Origin: VXNE01 sp965200505
GTDB lineage: Bacteria > Pseudomonadota > Gammaproteobacteria > Pseudomonadales > Azotimanducaceae
Length of the DNA stretch: 64,000 nt
Direction: 5' to 3'
Assembly (NCBI GenBank): GCA_965200505.1
Contig: OZ241343.1
Location: 124,001 to 188,000, forward strand
Positions 1 through 8,513 of the stretch are shown piece after piece. Positions within the stretch are counted from its first letter, which is position 1; the number at the start of each line of letters is the position of its first letter. The notes below the pieces were generated by a model, which was not told where the DNA came from, ran no database searches, and saw only the letters and a program-made list of their open reading frames with translations. The translations under genes were made by a program, and so were the position numbers.

Positions 1-939
1 CGCCTGCAACGCGCCATCGGGCGGGCGCGGGCCGCCGCCAGCGATGCGCTCTCCGAACACCATGCATCGCTCGCGGACACGCTCGAGTCGCAGCGGCAAG
101 CCATCGACGACGTGCGCGGCGAGGTGGCCGAAGCGCTGGTGGCGCGCCGCCACGAAGAGCCGCCGGACGCCCGTGATTGGCGGCTCGCCGAAGCCGAGTA
201 TCTGCTGCGCATCGCCAACGGACGCCTGTTGATGGAGCGGGACGTGGCGGCCGCGCGGCAGTTGCTCGCCGCCGCGGACGCGCTGCTGGTGGAGCTGGAC
301 GACTTCGCCCTCCATGAGGTTCGCGCCGTCCTGGCCGCCGAGCAGCTCGCCCTCGCGCAAACGTCCCCGGCGGACAGCCAGACCGAGTTCCTGCGTTTGG
401 AAGCGGTGAAGGACGCCCTCGCCGGGCTGCCGACCAAGACGCCGGCGAGTTTCCGGGCCACACGGCAATCCCCGGCATCGGCAACGGACGCCCAAGGCGA
501 CGCACCCGCGGCGCCGCCCACGGTTTGGCGCCAGTTGCGGGATCGCTTCGCCGGCCTCTTTGAGTATCGAACACGGGCGAGCATCCCGCCACGCCCGCTG
601 TTGCGCCCCAATGAAGCGCTGTACCTGGAATTGAACTTGCGGCTCGCCCTCGAACGCGCGCAGCTTGGGGCGCTGCGGGGCGACCAGACGCTCTACGCCG
701 CCAGCTTGGCGTCCGCCCGGCGCTGGCTCACGGACTATGTGGACATGGAAGACCCGGCCGCCCAAGCCATCGCCGCGGAACTCACGCCGCGCATGGACAT
801 CGAAGCGCCGCTGCCGGACATCTCCCGCTCCCTCGCCCTGCTGCGGAAAGTCACCCGCGCACCGGCGCCCGAGCCCGCCACCAGCGCACCGCCCCCCGCC
901 GCCGGCGAACCCGCGTCGCCACCGCGGCCAAGCCAATGA
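1..939 (+). CDS. hemX: HemX-like protein, C-terminal part (5' end outside window)
   Basis: The frame is open from base 1 to the stop at 937-939, so only the C-terminal roughly 312 residues are present. The family hallmark around nt 176-250 is visible: a W-x-LAEAEYLLRIA segment followed by LLMERDV, then the LDD and VR segments. HemX proteins are membrane-anchored, usually next to hemD and hemY, and are annotated as uroporphyrinogen-III methyltransferase-like although most lack that activity. The tail is Pro/Ala rich and looks disordered. The stop overlaps the next ATG (ATGA), so hemX and hemY are translationally coupled. The function in heme synthesis or its regulation is known only loosely for the family. 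Confidence 0.85.
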   Translation, partial: RLQRAIGRARAAASDALSEHHASLADTLESQRQAIDDVRGEVAEALVARRHEEPPDARDWRLAEAEYLLRIANGRLLMERDVAAARQLLAAADALLVELDDFALHEVRAVLAAEQLALAQTSPADSQTEFLRLEAVKDALAGLPTKTPASFRATRQSPASATDAQGDAPAAPPTVWRQLRDRFAGLFEYRTRASIPPRPLLRPNEALYLELNLRLALERAQLGALRGDQTLYAASLASARRWLTDYVDMEDPAAQAIAAELTPRMDIEAPLPDISRSLALLRKVTRAPAPEPATSAPPPAAGEPASPPRPSQ

Positions 940-2138
940 GGCTGCGCCTCATCGCGTTCGCGCTGACCGCGTTGGCGGCCGGCGCCCTGCTCGGCTGGCT
1001 GATGCAGCGCGACCCGGGCTATGTGTTCATCTCCTTGGCCAACCGCACGTTGGAGACCAGCGTTTGGTTCGCCCTCGCCAGCCTGCTCGCGCTGTGGGCG
1101 GCGGTGGCGCTCACGGTGGCGCTGCTGCGCCGCGCGCTCTCCGGGCGCTCCCGCATCGCGGCTTGGCGGCACGGGCAGCGCCAGCGCACGGCACAGCGGG
1201 AGACGACGGCCGGCCTCACCGATCTCATAGAGGGGCGCTGGCAAGCCGCAAGGGAAGCCTTGGAAGGCGCGGCCGCGGCCACCGGCACACCCCTCGTCAA
1301 CTACCTGGCAGCGGCACGGGCGGCGCACGAATCCGGTGACGACGCCGGGCGCGACGCCCTCTGCGAGCAGGCCCTCGCCGCGGTGCCCGAGGCCGCCGCG
1401 GCCATCGCCCTGGCTCGCGCGCGGATGCTCGCCGACAAAGGCCATTGGCGCGACTGCCAAGCCGCGCTGGACACCGTCCTCAACCACACGCCGCGCCATT
1501 CCGAGGCGCTGGCGCTCAAGCTCGCTTGCTTCCAGCACCTAAGCGATTGGCAAGGTGTGCTTACCACCGCGGCCCAACTTCAGAAGACCAAAACGGCGGA
1601 TCAGGCGGCCGCCGAAGCCGCCACCATCGAGGCTTGGGGGAAACGCCTTGCGGCGGCGGGCGACGCCCCGGCCGGGGTGCGCGAGGTTTGGCAGGCCATC
1701 CCCCGAAAGCTGCGCCGATTGCCCACCCTCACGCGGCAATACGCGCACGCCCTCGACGCGGCCGGCGACGCGGATGGCGCCGAGGCGACGCTGAAGGCGG
1801 CCCTCAACGCCACTTACGACACCGACCTCGTGGCCAGCTACGGGGCCTTGCGCAGCAGCCGCCCCGCCGAGCAATTGGCGAGCGCCGAACGCTGGCTTGC
1901 GGCACACCCCAACGACCCCGCGTTGGCACTGGCCTTGGGGCGCTTGAGCCTCGCCGCCGGAGAGCGCGACAAGGCGTTCGAGCATTTGGAGGCGAGTTTC
2001 AAGGCGGCACCCACACCGGACTGCTGTGCCGAGCTCGGGCAGCTACACCTCGAATCCGGGCAATTCGAGCACGGCCGGGCCTTGCTCCAGCGAGCGCTGA
2101 CGCGGCCGACAGGGGGCCATCCTACCCAAGAGACTTAG
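936..2138 (+). CDS. hemY: HemY, TPR-containing heme biosynthesis-associated membrane protein
   Basis: This 400-residue protein starts at the ATG overlapping the hemX stop. Two N-terminal membrane segments (about residues 4-22 and 40-62) are followed by a long Ala-rich helical region that reads as tetratricopeptide repeats, including LALALGRLSLAAGERDKAFE near residue 330 and an ALLQRAL segment near the end. This is the proteobacterial HemY of the hemCDXY cluster, not the Gram-positive protoporphyrinogen oxidase of the same name. It is thought to act in late heme synthesis or assembly at the inner membrane. Length and order match Pseudomonas and Escherichia relatives. Confidence 0.88.
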   Translation: MRLRLIAFALTALAAGALLGWLMQRDPGYVFISLANRTLETSVWFALASLLALWAAVALTVALLRRALSGRSRIAAWRHGQRQRTAQRETTAGLTDLIEGRWQAAREALEGAAAATGTPLVNYLAAARAAHESGDDAGRDALCEQALAAVPEAAAAIALARARMLADKGHWRDCQAALDTVLNHTPRHSEALALKLACFQHLSDWQGVLTTAAQLQKTKTADQAAAEAATIEAWGKRLAAAGDAPAGVREVWQAIPRKLRRLPTLTRQYAHALDAAGDADGAEATLKAALNATYDTDLVASYGALRSSRPAEQLASAERWLAAHPNDPALALALGRLSLAAGERDKAFEHLEASFKAAPTPDCCAELGQLHLESGQFEHGRALLQRALTRPTGGHPTQET

Positions 2139-2185
2139 TTAGCGCGGAGAGGGTGCCGCACAGGGTGAAGGCGCGCCGGTGTCCA

Positions 2186-2302
2186 TCACGCGGCCTCCAC
2201 TTCCACTTGGGCGACATCGCAATGCGGCTTGGGCACTGGCAGGCCCTCCGCCACCAGTCCTTCGATGTGGAACGCGACAGCTTCCTTGAGCAGCGGCAGC
2301 GT
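2186..2302 (-). pseudogene. C-terminal remnant of a HicB-family antitoxin
   Basis: Reading leftwards to the stop at 2186-2188, about 38 codons encode a tail with LLKEAVAFHIEGLVAEG, then LPVPKP and a final VEVEAA. This is the characteristic HicB C-terminal helix and PVP motif. The frame is closed by a stop near 2321 and has no start codon or N-terminal HicB core, so it is a decayed fragment. It lies directly downstream of two other small genes between the convergent hemY and rho genes, which suggests an eroded toxin-antitoxin island. The call rests on motif recall and not on a search. Confidence 0.55.
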
Positions 2303-2320
2303 TCGCCGTCGCGCATGGCG

Positions 2321-2617
2321 TCACACCGTCGCCGGGTCGCGCTCCCCGATGTCGGACTTGGCGACCATGTGGATGTAAGGCCAGACGGGGGAGTCCTTCC
2401 CGTTTCCCCACACCTTGTCGACGATCTCCGATTCGACGTGTTGGATTCCGGCGACGTCAAGCTGCTCGAACCCGGCATCGTAGATGATCGTCACCTCGAA
2501 CATCGGGTCATCGCAGTGGTCGAAGCCGTGTTTGACGTTGACGCAGACGACGTCGATGTCGCCGAAGCTGGCAGTGAATGCCTTCTGCGCGATCTCGCGC
2601 ACCTGCTCTTCATTCAT
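2321..2617 (-). CDS. Small unknown protein (98 aa), partner of HEPN gene
   Basis: The start is set by a strong ribosome site (AGGAGGT) seven bases before an ATG at 2617. The 98-residue acidic protein carries no motif that I can name. It has a VCVNVKHGFDHCDDPMFEV strand-rich centre and a WPYIHMV segment near residue 80. It lies 10 bp downstream of the HEPN gene on the same strand, so the two are probably cotranscribed. A nucleotidyltransferase signature (GSxxRG) is absent, so it is not an obvious MNT antitoxin. A partner or antitoxin role is inference from position only. Confidence 0.6.
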   Translation of the reverse strand: MNEEQVREIAQKAFTASFGDIDVVCVNVKHGFDHCDDPMFEVTIIYDAGFEQLDVAGIQHVESEIVDKVWGNGKDSPVWPYIHMVAKSDIGERDPATV

Positions 2618-2627
2618 CTCGCACCTC

Positions 2628-3092
2628 CTACCATTGCCGTTGCCGGAATAGGGCATGAGCAGCAAAGCTGCGCTTCGCCTCAATGTTCGTCTTCTCGAAC
2701 TGGCCGATGGCAAGTTCCGCGGCAGCAATGTACACCAGAACATCGGATTGTTGATAATCGTCCGCGTCCAGAGCGTAGTCCGCCTGTTGCCGCGCTTTCT
2801 GCAGGGCGACGGACCTCTTGGCGAAATAGCGGATTTCCTCTGAGTAACTCGGCGTGGTCTGCGCCTCCCGGCACGCGCTCCTGGCCCTGCCGTGCTCCAC
2901 GGCACGGTAAACCCGATGCCATGCCGGGGTGCGTTGTTGGCCGATGAACAAGTCCGCCGCCGTTGCCGCCAAGCAGTGGAACACGGCGTAGTAGGCGGTG
3001 CTGACGGCACGGCGCAGCCTTGCCTGCGTCGCGTCGCCGGGGCCGGATTCGGCCAAGACGCGGGCGGCTTCCATCAACTCGGGCGGTTGCAT
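2628..3092 (-). CDS. HEPN-domain protein (UPF0332-like), 154 aa
   Basis: The N-terminal half has the HEPN/UPF0332 hallmark RRAVSTAYYAVFHCLAA (about residues 27-43), followed near residue 54 by R-T-P-A-W-H, which fits the R-polar-X3-H RNase motif of active HEPN toxins. The rest is helical. HEPN proteins are often toxins of HEPN-MNT pairs or parts of defence systems. The gene starts at an ATG 91 bp downstream of rho, on the same strand, and is followed after 10 bp by a 98-residue gene. No MNT partner is visible. Toxin activity is inferred; the fold assignment is more secure. Confidence 0.7.
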   Translation of the reverse strand: MQPPELMEAARVLAESGPGDATQARLRRAVSTAYYAVFHCLAATAADLFIGQQRTPAWHRVYRAVEHGRARSACREAQTTPSYSEEIRYFAKRSVALQKARQQADYALDADDYQQSDVLVYIAAAELAIGQFEKTNIEAKRSFAAHALFRQRQW

Positions 3093-3183
3093 CGCTGGGG
3101 CTCACAAACACACGGGCACCGCATGGCGCTGCACCGTCGCCAAGCCACTCCGTCGTGGTCGGGCAGCGGTGGGACGGGGCGGT

Positions 3184-4446
3184 TCAGCGCCCGCGCATCT
3201 GGGCGAAGAACTCTTGGTTCGTTTTCGTGTCCTTCAGTTTGTCCGCCAGGAACTCGATGGCGACGATGTCGTCCATGTCGTGCAGCAGCTTGCGCAGAAT
3301 CCACACGCGCTGCAGTTCCGCCTCGCCCATCAGGAGCTCTTCGCGGCGGGTGGCCGAGCGGCGAATGTTGATGGCCGGATAGATGCGCTTCTCGGCGATC
3401 TTGCGTTCAAGGTGCAGCTCCATGTTGCCGGTGCCCTTGAACTCCTCGTAGATCACCTCGTCCATCTTCGAGCCGGTGTCGATGAGGGCGGTGGCGACGA
3501 TGGACAGGCTGCCGCCCTCCTCGATGTTGCGCGCCGCGCCGAAGAAGCGCTTCGGGCGCTCCAGCGCATGGGCGTCCACGCCGCCGGTGAGCACCTTGCC
3601 GGAAGACGGCACCATGGTGTTGTAGGCGCGCGCCAAGCGGGTGATGGAATCGAGCAGCACCACGACGTCCTTCTTGTGTTCCACCAGCCGCTTGGCCTTC
3701 TCGATCACCATCTCCGCCACTTGCACATGGCGCGAAGGCGGCTCGTCGAACGTGCTGGCCACCACCTCGGCGTCCACCACGGTGCGCTCCATGTCCGTCA
3801 CTTCCTCCGGGCGCTCGTCGATCAACAACACGATGACGATGGCTTCCGGGTTGTTCGCGCAAATGGACTGCGCCACGTTCTGCAGGATGATCGTCTTGCC
3901 GGCCTTCGGCGGCGAGACGATGAGGCCGCGCTGCCCCTTGCCCACCGGCGAGATGAGGTCGATGATGCGGGCGGTGAGGTCCGCGGTGCTGCCATTGCCG
4001 CGTTCCAAGGTGAAACGCTCGTTGGGGAACAGCGGCGTCAGGTTCTCGAAGAGGATTTTGTGCTTCTTGTTGTTCGGCTCGCTCAGGTTGATCTCGTCCA
4101 CCTTGAGCAGCGCGAAGTAGCGCTCGCCATCCTTCGGCGGGCGGATCTTGCCGGCGATCCCGTCGCCGGTGCGTAGGTTGAAGCGGCGAATCTGGCTGGG
4201 TGAAACGTAGATGTCGTCTGGCCCGGCCAGATATGAACTGGTGGGGGAGCGCAGGAAACCGAAGCCATCCTGGAGGATCTCCAGCACGCCTTCGCCGTAG
4301 ATGTCCTCGCCGCCACGCGCATGCTTGCGCAGGATGGCCGCGATGACTTCCTGCTTCCGCGAGCGGGCCAGGTTCTCAAGGCCCATGTCGCGGGCCATGT
4401 CCACGAGTTCCGGTACGGGTTTGGATTTAAGGTCTGTCAAGTTCAT
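3184..4446 (-). CDS. rho: Transcription termination factor Rho
   Basis: Starting at the ATG at 4446 the protein is 420 residues, the usual Rho length. It opens with the Rho N-terminal helical domain, then the cold-shock-like primary RNA-binding fold (GFGFLRSPTSSYL, about residues 61-73). The hexameric ATPase core has Walker A in SPPKAGKT (178-185), Walker B in VIVLLIDERPEEV (about 204-216) and the Q/R-loop region. The frame stays open a further 79 codons upstream, but that stretch is Arg/Pro-rich and unlike any Rho domain, so the internal ATG is chosen. Rho unwinds RNA and ends transcription genome-wide. trxA lies upstream on the same strand, as in Pseudomonas. Confidence 0.97.
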   Translation of the reverse strand: MNLTDLKSKPVPELVDMARDMGLENLARSRKQEVIAAILRKHARGGEDIYGEGVLEILQDGFGFLRSPTSSYLAGPDDIYVSPSQIRRFNLRTGDGIAGKIRPPKDGERYFALLKVDEINLSEPNNKKHKILFENLTPLFPNERFTLERGNGSTADLTARIIDLISPVGKGQRGLIVSPPKAGKTIILQNVAQSICANNPEAIVIVLLIDERPEEVTDMERTVVDAEVVASTFDEPPSRHVQVAEMVIEKAKRLVEHKKDVVVLLDSITRLARAYNTMVPSSGKVLTGGVDAHALERPKRFFGAARNIEEGGSLSIVATALIDTGSKMDEVIYEEFKGTGNMELHLERKIAEKRIYPAINIRRSATRREELLMGEAELQRVWILRKLLHDMDDIVAIEFLADKLKDTKTNQEFFAQMRGR

Positions 4447-4842
4447 GGATTTCTTCGGCGGCGCCGGCAGAAGGGCGCTCTGGTTGGGGAGGTTTACGCG
4501 GCAGACCGCTGGGCCACGCTTGGAAGTTTGCGTTCGGGACACTCCTCGCCGGGCGGGGAGCGGGCGGTGCGAGCGCCGATTGGCCAGCGCGGCTGGCGGC
4601 CAGACCACGCGAACTGCGCGGGAGAGCCGATTCACCACTTGGCCCGCGGTGCGTCCGGTCGTGGTCTTGCCGGCCACCACCACGAGGATGGTGCGCCCAT
4701 GCGTTCTGACGCGGCTGCTTGCCGACCCATGCCCGACGCCGGCGCACCATAACAGATATTTCCCTCAACGCGCCACCGCGGATTCAAGACGCCGGGCCGC
4801 CAAGGTCGGTTCCCCGCTGGATGGTTGGCGGCACGGGCGCGA
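4447..4842 (-). other. 396-bp gap between trxA and rho (rho leader)
   Basis: No supported gene lies here. The stretch is upstream of rho on the transcribed strand and follows trxA, which points the same way. Rho genes in other proteobacteria are autoregulated through a long untranslated leader, so this is the natural place for the rho promoter and leader. I did not find a convincing -35/-10 pair. The in-frame upstream extension of rho across it has no recognisable domain. Confidence 0.4.
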
Positions 4843-5169
4843 TCAGATGTTGCTGTCGAGGAACGCCGCGAGCTGAGACTTCGACAGCGCACCCACCTTG
4901 GTGGCCTCGACGGCGCCGTTCTTGAACAGCATCAACGTCGGGATGCCGCGGATGCCGTATTTCGGCGGCGTCTCGCCGTTCTCGTCGATGTCCAGCTTGC
5001 AGACCTTCACGCGGTCCGCGTATTCGTCGGCGATCTCCTCCAGGATGGGGGCGATCATCTTGCAGGGGCCGCACCACTCGGCCCAATAGTCCACCAGCAC
5101 CGGCCGGTCGGCGCCCAACACCGCGGTGTCGAAGGATTGATCGGTGACGTGTTCGATGTTGTCGCTCAT
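4843..5169 (-). CDS. trxA: Thioredoxin 1
   Basis: The 108-residue protein has the standard thioredoxin size, the active-site WCGPC at residues 32-36 and the cis-proline GIPT at 75-78. It is the general cytoplasmic protein-disulfide reductant. It sits between hemB (upstream) and rho (downstream), all transcribed leftwards, a conserved gammaproteobacterial neighbourhood. The ppk/ppx genes often found in between in Pseudomonas are missing here. There is a good ribosome site (AAGGAGCC) before the ATG. Confidence 0.97.
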   Translation of the reverse strand: MSDNIEHVTDQSFDTAVLGADRPVLVDYWAEWCGPCKMIAPILEEIADEYADRVKVCKLDIDENGETPPKYGIRGIPTLMLFKNGAVEATKVGALSKSQLAAFLDSNI

Positions 5170-5203
5170 CGGTGGCTCCTTGGGGTGGTGGGCGGCGATG
5201 CTA

Positions 5204-6202
5204 TCACCGGCGGCTCAAGTCGGCCGCCACGCGCTTGCCGAAGTAGGTGAGGATGCCGTCTGCGCCGGCGCGTTTCAAGCACACGAGGGATTCGAGGATC
5301 ACCCGTTCGTCGAGCCAGCCGGCGGCGATGGCGGCCATGTGCATGGCGTATTCGCCGCTCACTTGGTATGCGAAGGTGGGCACGCCGAAGCGTTCCTTCA
5401 CGCGGCGCACGATGTCGAGGTACGGCAGGCCCGGCTTCACCATCACCATGTCGGCGCCCTCCGCCAAATCCAACGCGATTTCGTGCAGCGCCTCGTCGCT
5501 GTTCGCCGGGTCCATCTGATAGGTGGCCTTGTCGCCCTTGCCCAAGTTGGCGGCCGAACCCACGGCGTCCCGAAACGGGCCGTAGTAGCCGGAAGCGTAT
5601 TTCGCGGAATACGCCATGATGCGCGTGTTGACGAACCCCTCGGCCTCCAGCGCTTGGCGGATGGCCCCGACGCGGCCATCCATCATGTCCGAAGGCGCGA
5701 TGACGTCCGCGCCGGCGCGGGCGCAGACGAGCGCCTGCTCCGTCAAGAGCCGCACGGAGGCATCGTTCAGCACATAGCCATCGGCGTCGATCACGCCATC
5801 CTGGCCGTGGCTGGTGTAGGGATCCAAGGCGGCGTCCGTGATGACGCCCAACGTGGGCGCCACGGCCTTCACCGCCGCCACGGCGCGCGGAATGAGGCCA
5901 TCAGGATTGAGCGCCTCGGTGCCGTCGGCGGTTTTCTCGGCCGGCGGAATCTTTGGGAAGAGCGCCACCGCCGGCACATCGAGTTCCACCAGCTCGCGCA
6001 CCTCGCGTTCCAATTCATCGACCGTGAGGCGTTCGATGCCGGGCATGGACGCCACCGGCTCGCGGGTGTGCTCGCCATCGATGACAAACAGCGGGTAGAT
6101 GAGGTCGTTTACGGTAAGCTCGGTTTCCCGCGTGAGGCGGCGGGAAAACACATCGCGGCGGTTGCGCCGCAGGCGTGTGGTAGGGAAGTTCCGGTGCTGC
6201 AC
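5204..6202 (-). CDS. hemB: Delta-aminolevulinic acid dehydratase (porphobilinogen synthase), Mg-type
   Basis: A GTG at 6202 just before the conserved FPTTRLRR N-terminus gives 332 residues, the normal length. Upstream codons of the open frame would overlap the divergent gene and show no homology. The active-site lysines are in MAYSAKYASGYYG (about K201) and MVKPGLPYLD (about K256, the Schiff-base lysine). The metal loop reads TDAALDPYTSHGQDG with Asp in place of the Cys cluster, marking the Mg-dependent class seen in Pseudomonas. It condenses two aminolevulinates into porphobilinogen in the cytosol. Its start codon lies only 29 bp from the divergent membrane-protein gene, so the two may share a control region. 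Confidence 0.95.
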   Translation of the reverse strand: MQHRNFPTTRLRRNRRDVFSRRLTRETELTVNDLIYPLFVIDGEHTREPVASMPGIERLTVDELEREVRELVELDVPAVALFPKIPPAEKTADGTEALNPDGLIPRAVAAVKAVAPTLGVITDAALDPYTSHGQDGVIDADGYVLNDASVRLLTEQALVCARAGADVIAPSDMMDGRVGAIRQALEAEGFVNTRIMAYSAKYASGYYGPFRDAVGSAANLGKGDKATYQMDPANSDEALHEIALDLAEGADMVMVKPGLPYLDIVRRVKERFGVPTFAYQVSGEYAMHMAAIAAGWLDERVILESLVCLKRAGADGILTYFGKRVAADLSRR

Positions 6203-6231
6203 GGCAGTGTGGCGCCAAGGGGAGGCAGGGG

Positions 6232-6969
6232 ATGAGTTTACCGAAGTTGCTGGTGCTTGGCGCCATCGCCGCGCTGGTGGCGGCTTGGTTCCTGCTGGAC
6301 GCCGGGCGATTCCTGTCACTCGCCTACCTGCAGGATGCGAAGGACGCGGCGCAGGGCTTCGTGGACGCTTGGCCGGTGGGTTCGCGGCTCGGCTACTTCG
6401 CGCTCTACATCGCCATCACCGCGGCGTCGCTGCCGGGCGCCGCGGTGCTCACGCTGGGCGGTGGGGCGGTGTTCGGGTTGGCTTGGGGGATGGTGCTGGT
6501 CTCCTTCGCGAGCAGCATCGGCGCCACACTCGCGTTTCTCGCCGCCCGCATCGTGCTGGGCGATTGGGTGCAGCGGCGCTTCGGCGACGAACTCGCCCGG
6601 GTGAACGAGGGCTTCGACCGGAACGGCGCGTTCTATCTGTTCAGCTTGCGCATGACGCCGCTGTTCCCGTTCTTCGTGGTGAACCTCGTGATGGGTTTGA
6701 CGCGGATGCGGGTGCTGCCCTACTACTTGGTGAGCCAGGCGGGGATGCTCGCCGGCACGTTCGTGTTCGTGTTCGCGGGCACGCAGATCGCCCAAGTGAG
6801 CCGCGTGGAGGACATCCTGAGCCCCGGCCTCATCGTGGCGCTGACGTTGCTCGGCGTGTTCCCGATCTTGGCGAAAAAGATCATGGAGCAGCTGAACGCG
6901 CGGCGCGACCGAGGGCGGGAAGCGGATGCCTCGGCCGGGGAGCAACCGAAGGGCGAGGCGGCGCGTTGA
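6232..6969 (+). CDS. TVP38/TMEM64 (DedA-superfamily) inner-membrane protein
   Basis: The 245-residue protein has an N-terminal membrane segment (about residues 4-22), the family signature ASLPGAAVLTLGGGAVFGLAWG around residues 64-85, and the later FYLFSLRMTPLFPFFVVNLVMG block typical of the SNARE-associated/TVP38 family. Family members are lipid or small-molecule transporters of uncertain substrate. A ribosome site (GGAGGCAGGGG) precedes the ATG. It is followed one base later by a mercuric-reductase-like flavoprotein, a pair seen in many bacteria, sometimes fused, so the two probably act together in a redox or detoxification process. Confidence 0.88.
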   Translation: MSLPKLLVLGAIAALVAAWFLLDAGRFLSLAYLQDAKDAAQGFVDAWPVGSRLGYFALYIAITAASLPGAAVLTLGGGAVFGLAWGMVLVSFASSIGATLAFLAARIVLGDWVQRRFGDELARVNEGFDRNGAFYLFSLRMTPLFPFFVVNLVMGLTRMRVLPYYLVSQAGMLAGTFVFVFAGTQIAQVSRVEDILSPGLIVALTLLGVFPILAKKIMEQLNARRDRGREADASAGEQPKGEAAR

Positions 6970-6970
6970 C

Positions 6971-8359
6971 ATGGCAAGTTACGACAACAACCTCATCGTG
7001 GTGGGCGCCGGTTCGGCGGGGCTCATCGCGGCCTACATCGCGGCCACGGTGCGCGCCCGCGTCACCCTCATCGAGGGCGGCGAGATGGGCGGCGACTGCC
7101 TGAACACGGGCTGCGTGCCGTCCAAGACGCTCATCGCCTCCGCCAAAGCCGCCCATGCGCTGCGTGACGCCGAACGCTACGGCCTGAAGGACGTGTCCGG
7201 CGCGGTGGACTTCGAGCGCGTGATGCAGCGCGTGCGCGACGCCGTGGCGACCGTCGCGCCCAAGGACTCCATGGAGCGCTACCGCAGCCTCGGCGTGGAT
7301 TGCCGCGCCGGCCATGCCGCCTTGGTGGATGGCCACACCGTCGCCGTGGATGGCGAGCGGATCAGCGGGCGGCGCATCGTGTTGGCGACGGGCGCGGCGC
7401 CGGTGGTGCCGCCCATTCCGGGCCTTGCCGAGGCGGCGCCGTTGACATCCGACAACCTTTGGGAACTTACCGAGTCGCCGCGCCGCCTCGTGGTGCTCGG
7501 CGGCGGCCCCATCGGCTGTGAGCTGGCGCAGGCGTTCGCCCGGCTCGGCAGCCAAGTGACGGTGCTGGACATGGAAGACCGGCTGCTGCCACGCGAGGAT
7601 GCGGCGGCTTCCGAGCTCATCACCGGCGTCTTCAAGAACGAGGGCATTGAGGTGCTCACCGGCCACCGGGCGCTGCGCGTACAGCCGGGCCGGTTGACCG
7701 CAGCGGCCGGGGAACGGGAAGTGGAGGTTCCCTTCGACCGGGTGCTGGTGGCTGTCGGGCGCCGTGCGCGGCAATTCCCGGGCGTGGCAACGGCGCCGGA
7801 CGGCACCATTGAGGTGGATGCCCACCTGCGCACCAGCCTCCCCACGGTGTACGCCTGCGGGGATGCCATCGGCCCCTACCAGTTCACCCACATCGCGTCC
7901 CATCAAGCGTGGTACGCCGCGGTGAATGCGCTGGCCGCGCCGTTCTGGCGCTTCAAGGCGAACTATTCTGTGGTGCCTTGGGCCACCTACACGGACCCGG
8001 AGATCGCCCGCGTGGGCGTGACGGAAGCCGAAGCGCCCGGCGCGGACGTGACGACGTTCCCCATCGCCGAAGTGGATCGCGCCATCGCCGACGGCCGCAC
8101 CAAGGGCTTCGTGAAGGTGGTTTCCGATGGCGACCGCATCTTGGGCGCCACCATCGCCGCCGCCAACGCCGGCGAGCTCATCGCCGAGTTCGTGACGGCG
8201 ATGACCCACGGCCTGGGCCTCAAGCGCATCATGGGCACCATCCACATCTATCCGACGGCGATGGAGGCGAACAAACTGGCCGCCGGCGCCTGGCGGCGCG
8301 AGCATGCGCCACAGGGCTTGCTGAAGGTGGCGGAGCGGGTGTTCGGGATGTTGCGGTGA
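6971..8359 (+). CDS. Mercuric-reductase-like pyridine nucleotide-disulfide oxidoreductase
   Basis: The 462-residue class I flavoprotein starts at the ATG one base after the previous stop. It has the FAD Rossmann motif VGAGSAGL (about 11-18), the redox-active GGDCLNTGCVPSKT (C43/C48), the NAD-binding VLGGGPIGCELA (about 175-186), and the dimerisation domain ending near HIYPTAMEANK. It lacks the C-terminal Cys pair and N-terminal HMA domain of true MerA, so reduction of mercury is unlikely. It resembles the dihydrolipoyl dehydrogenase/MerA-like proteins coupled to TVP38 genes. The electron acceptor is unknown. Confidence 0.9.
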   Translation: MASYDNNLIVVGAGSAGLIAAYIAATVRARVTLIEGGEMGGDCLNTGCVPSKTLIASAKAAHALRDAERYGLKDVSGAVDFERVMQRVRDAVATVAPKDSMERYRSLGVDCRAGHAALVDGHTVAVDGERISGRRIVLATGAAPVVPPIPGLAEAAPLTSDNLWELTESPRRLVVLGGGPIGCELAQAFARLGSQVTVLDMEDRLLPREDAAASELITGVFKNEGIEVLTGHRALRVQPGRLTAAAGEREVEVPFDRVLVAVGRRARQFPGVATAPDGTIEVDAHLRTSLPTVYACGDAIGPYQFTHIASHQAWYAAVNALAAPFWRFKANYSVVPWATYTDPEIARVGVTEAEAPGADVTTFPIAEVDRAIADGRTKGFVKVVSDGDRILGATIAAANAGELIAEFVTAMTHGLGLKRIMGTIHIYPTAMEANKLAAGAWRREHAPQGLLKVAERVFGMLR

Positions 8360-8513
8360 GGGGCGGCGAAGGCCGTGGTGTGCCCGGCGGAGCGATGCTC
8401 GGCTTGCACTCGGCATCGAAATTGGTTTGACTTCGGCGCGACGGGACCGGCAGCGCGACGGCGAGCGGGGCTCGCCCCATCCGAAACATCCTCGCACCAA
8501 TGGGAAAACCAAC

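Noticed and set aside
4447..4683. An N-terminal extension of Rho by 79 codons
   Set aside because: The extension is Arg/Pro-rich without similarity to known Rho N-terminal insertions, and the internal ATG gives the standard length.
6971..8359. True mercuric reductase
   Set aside because: The N-terminal HMA domain and the C-terminal Cys pair are missing, and no merR or merT genes are near.
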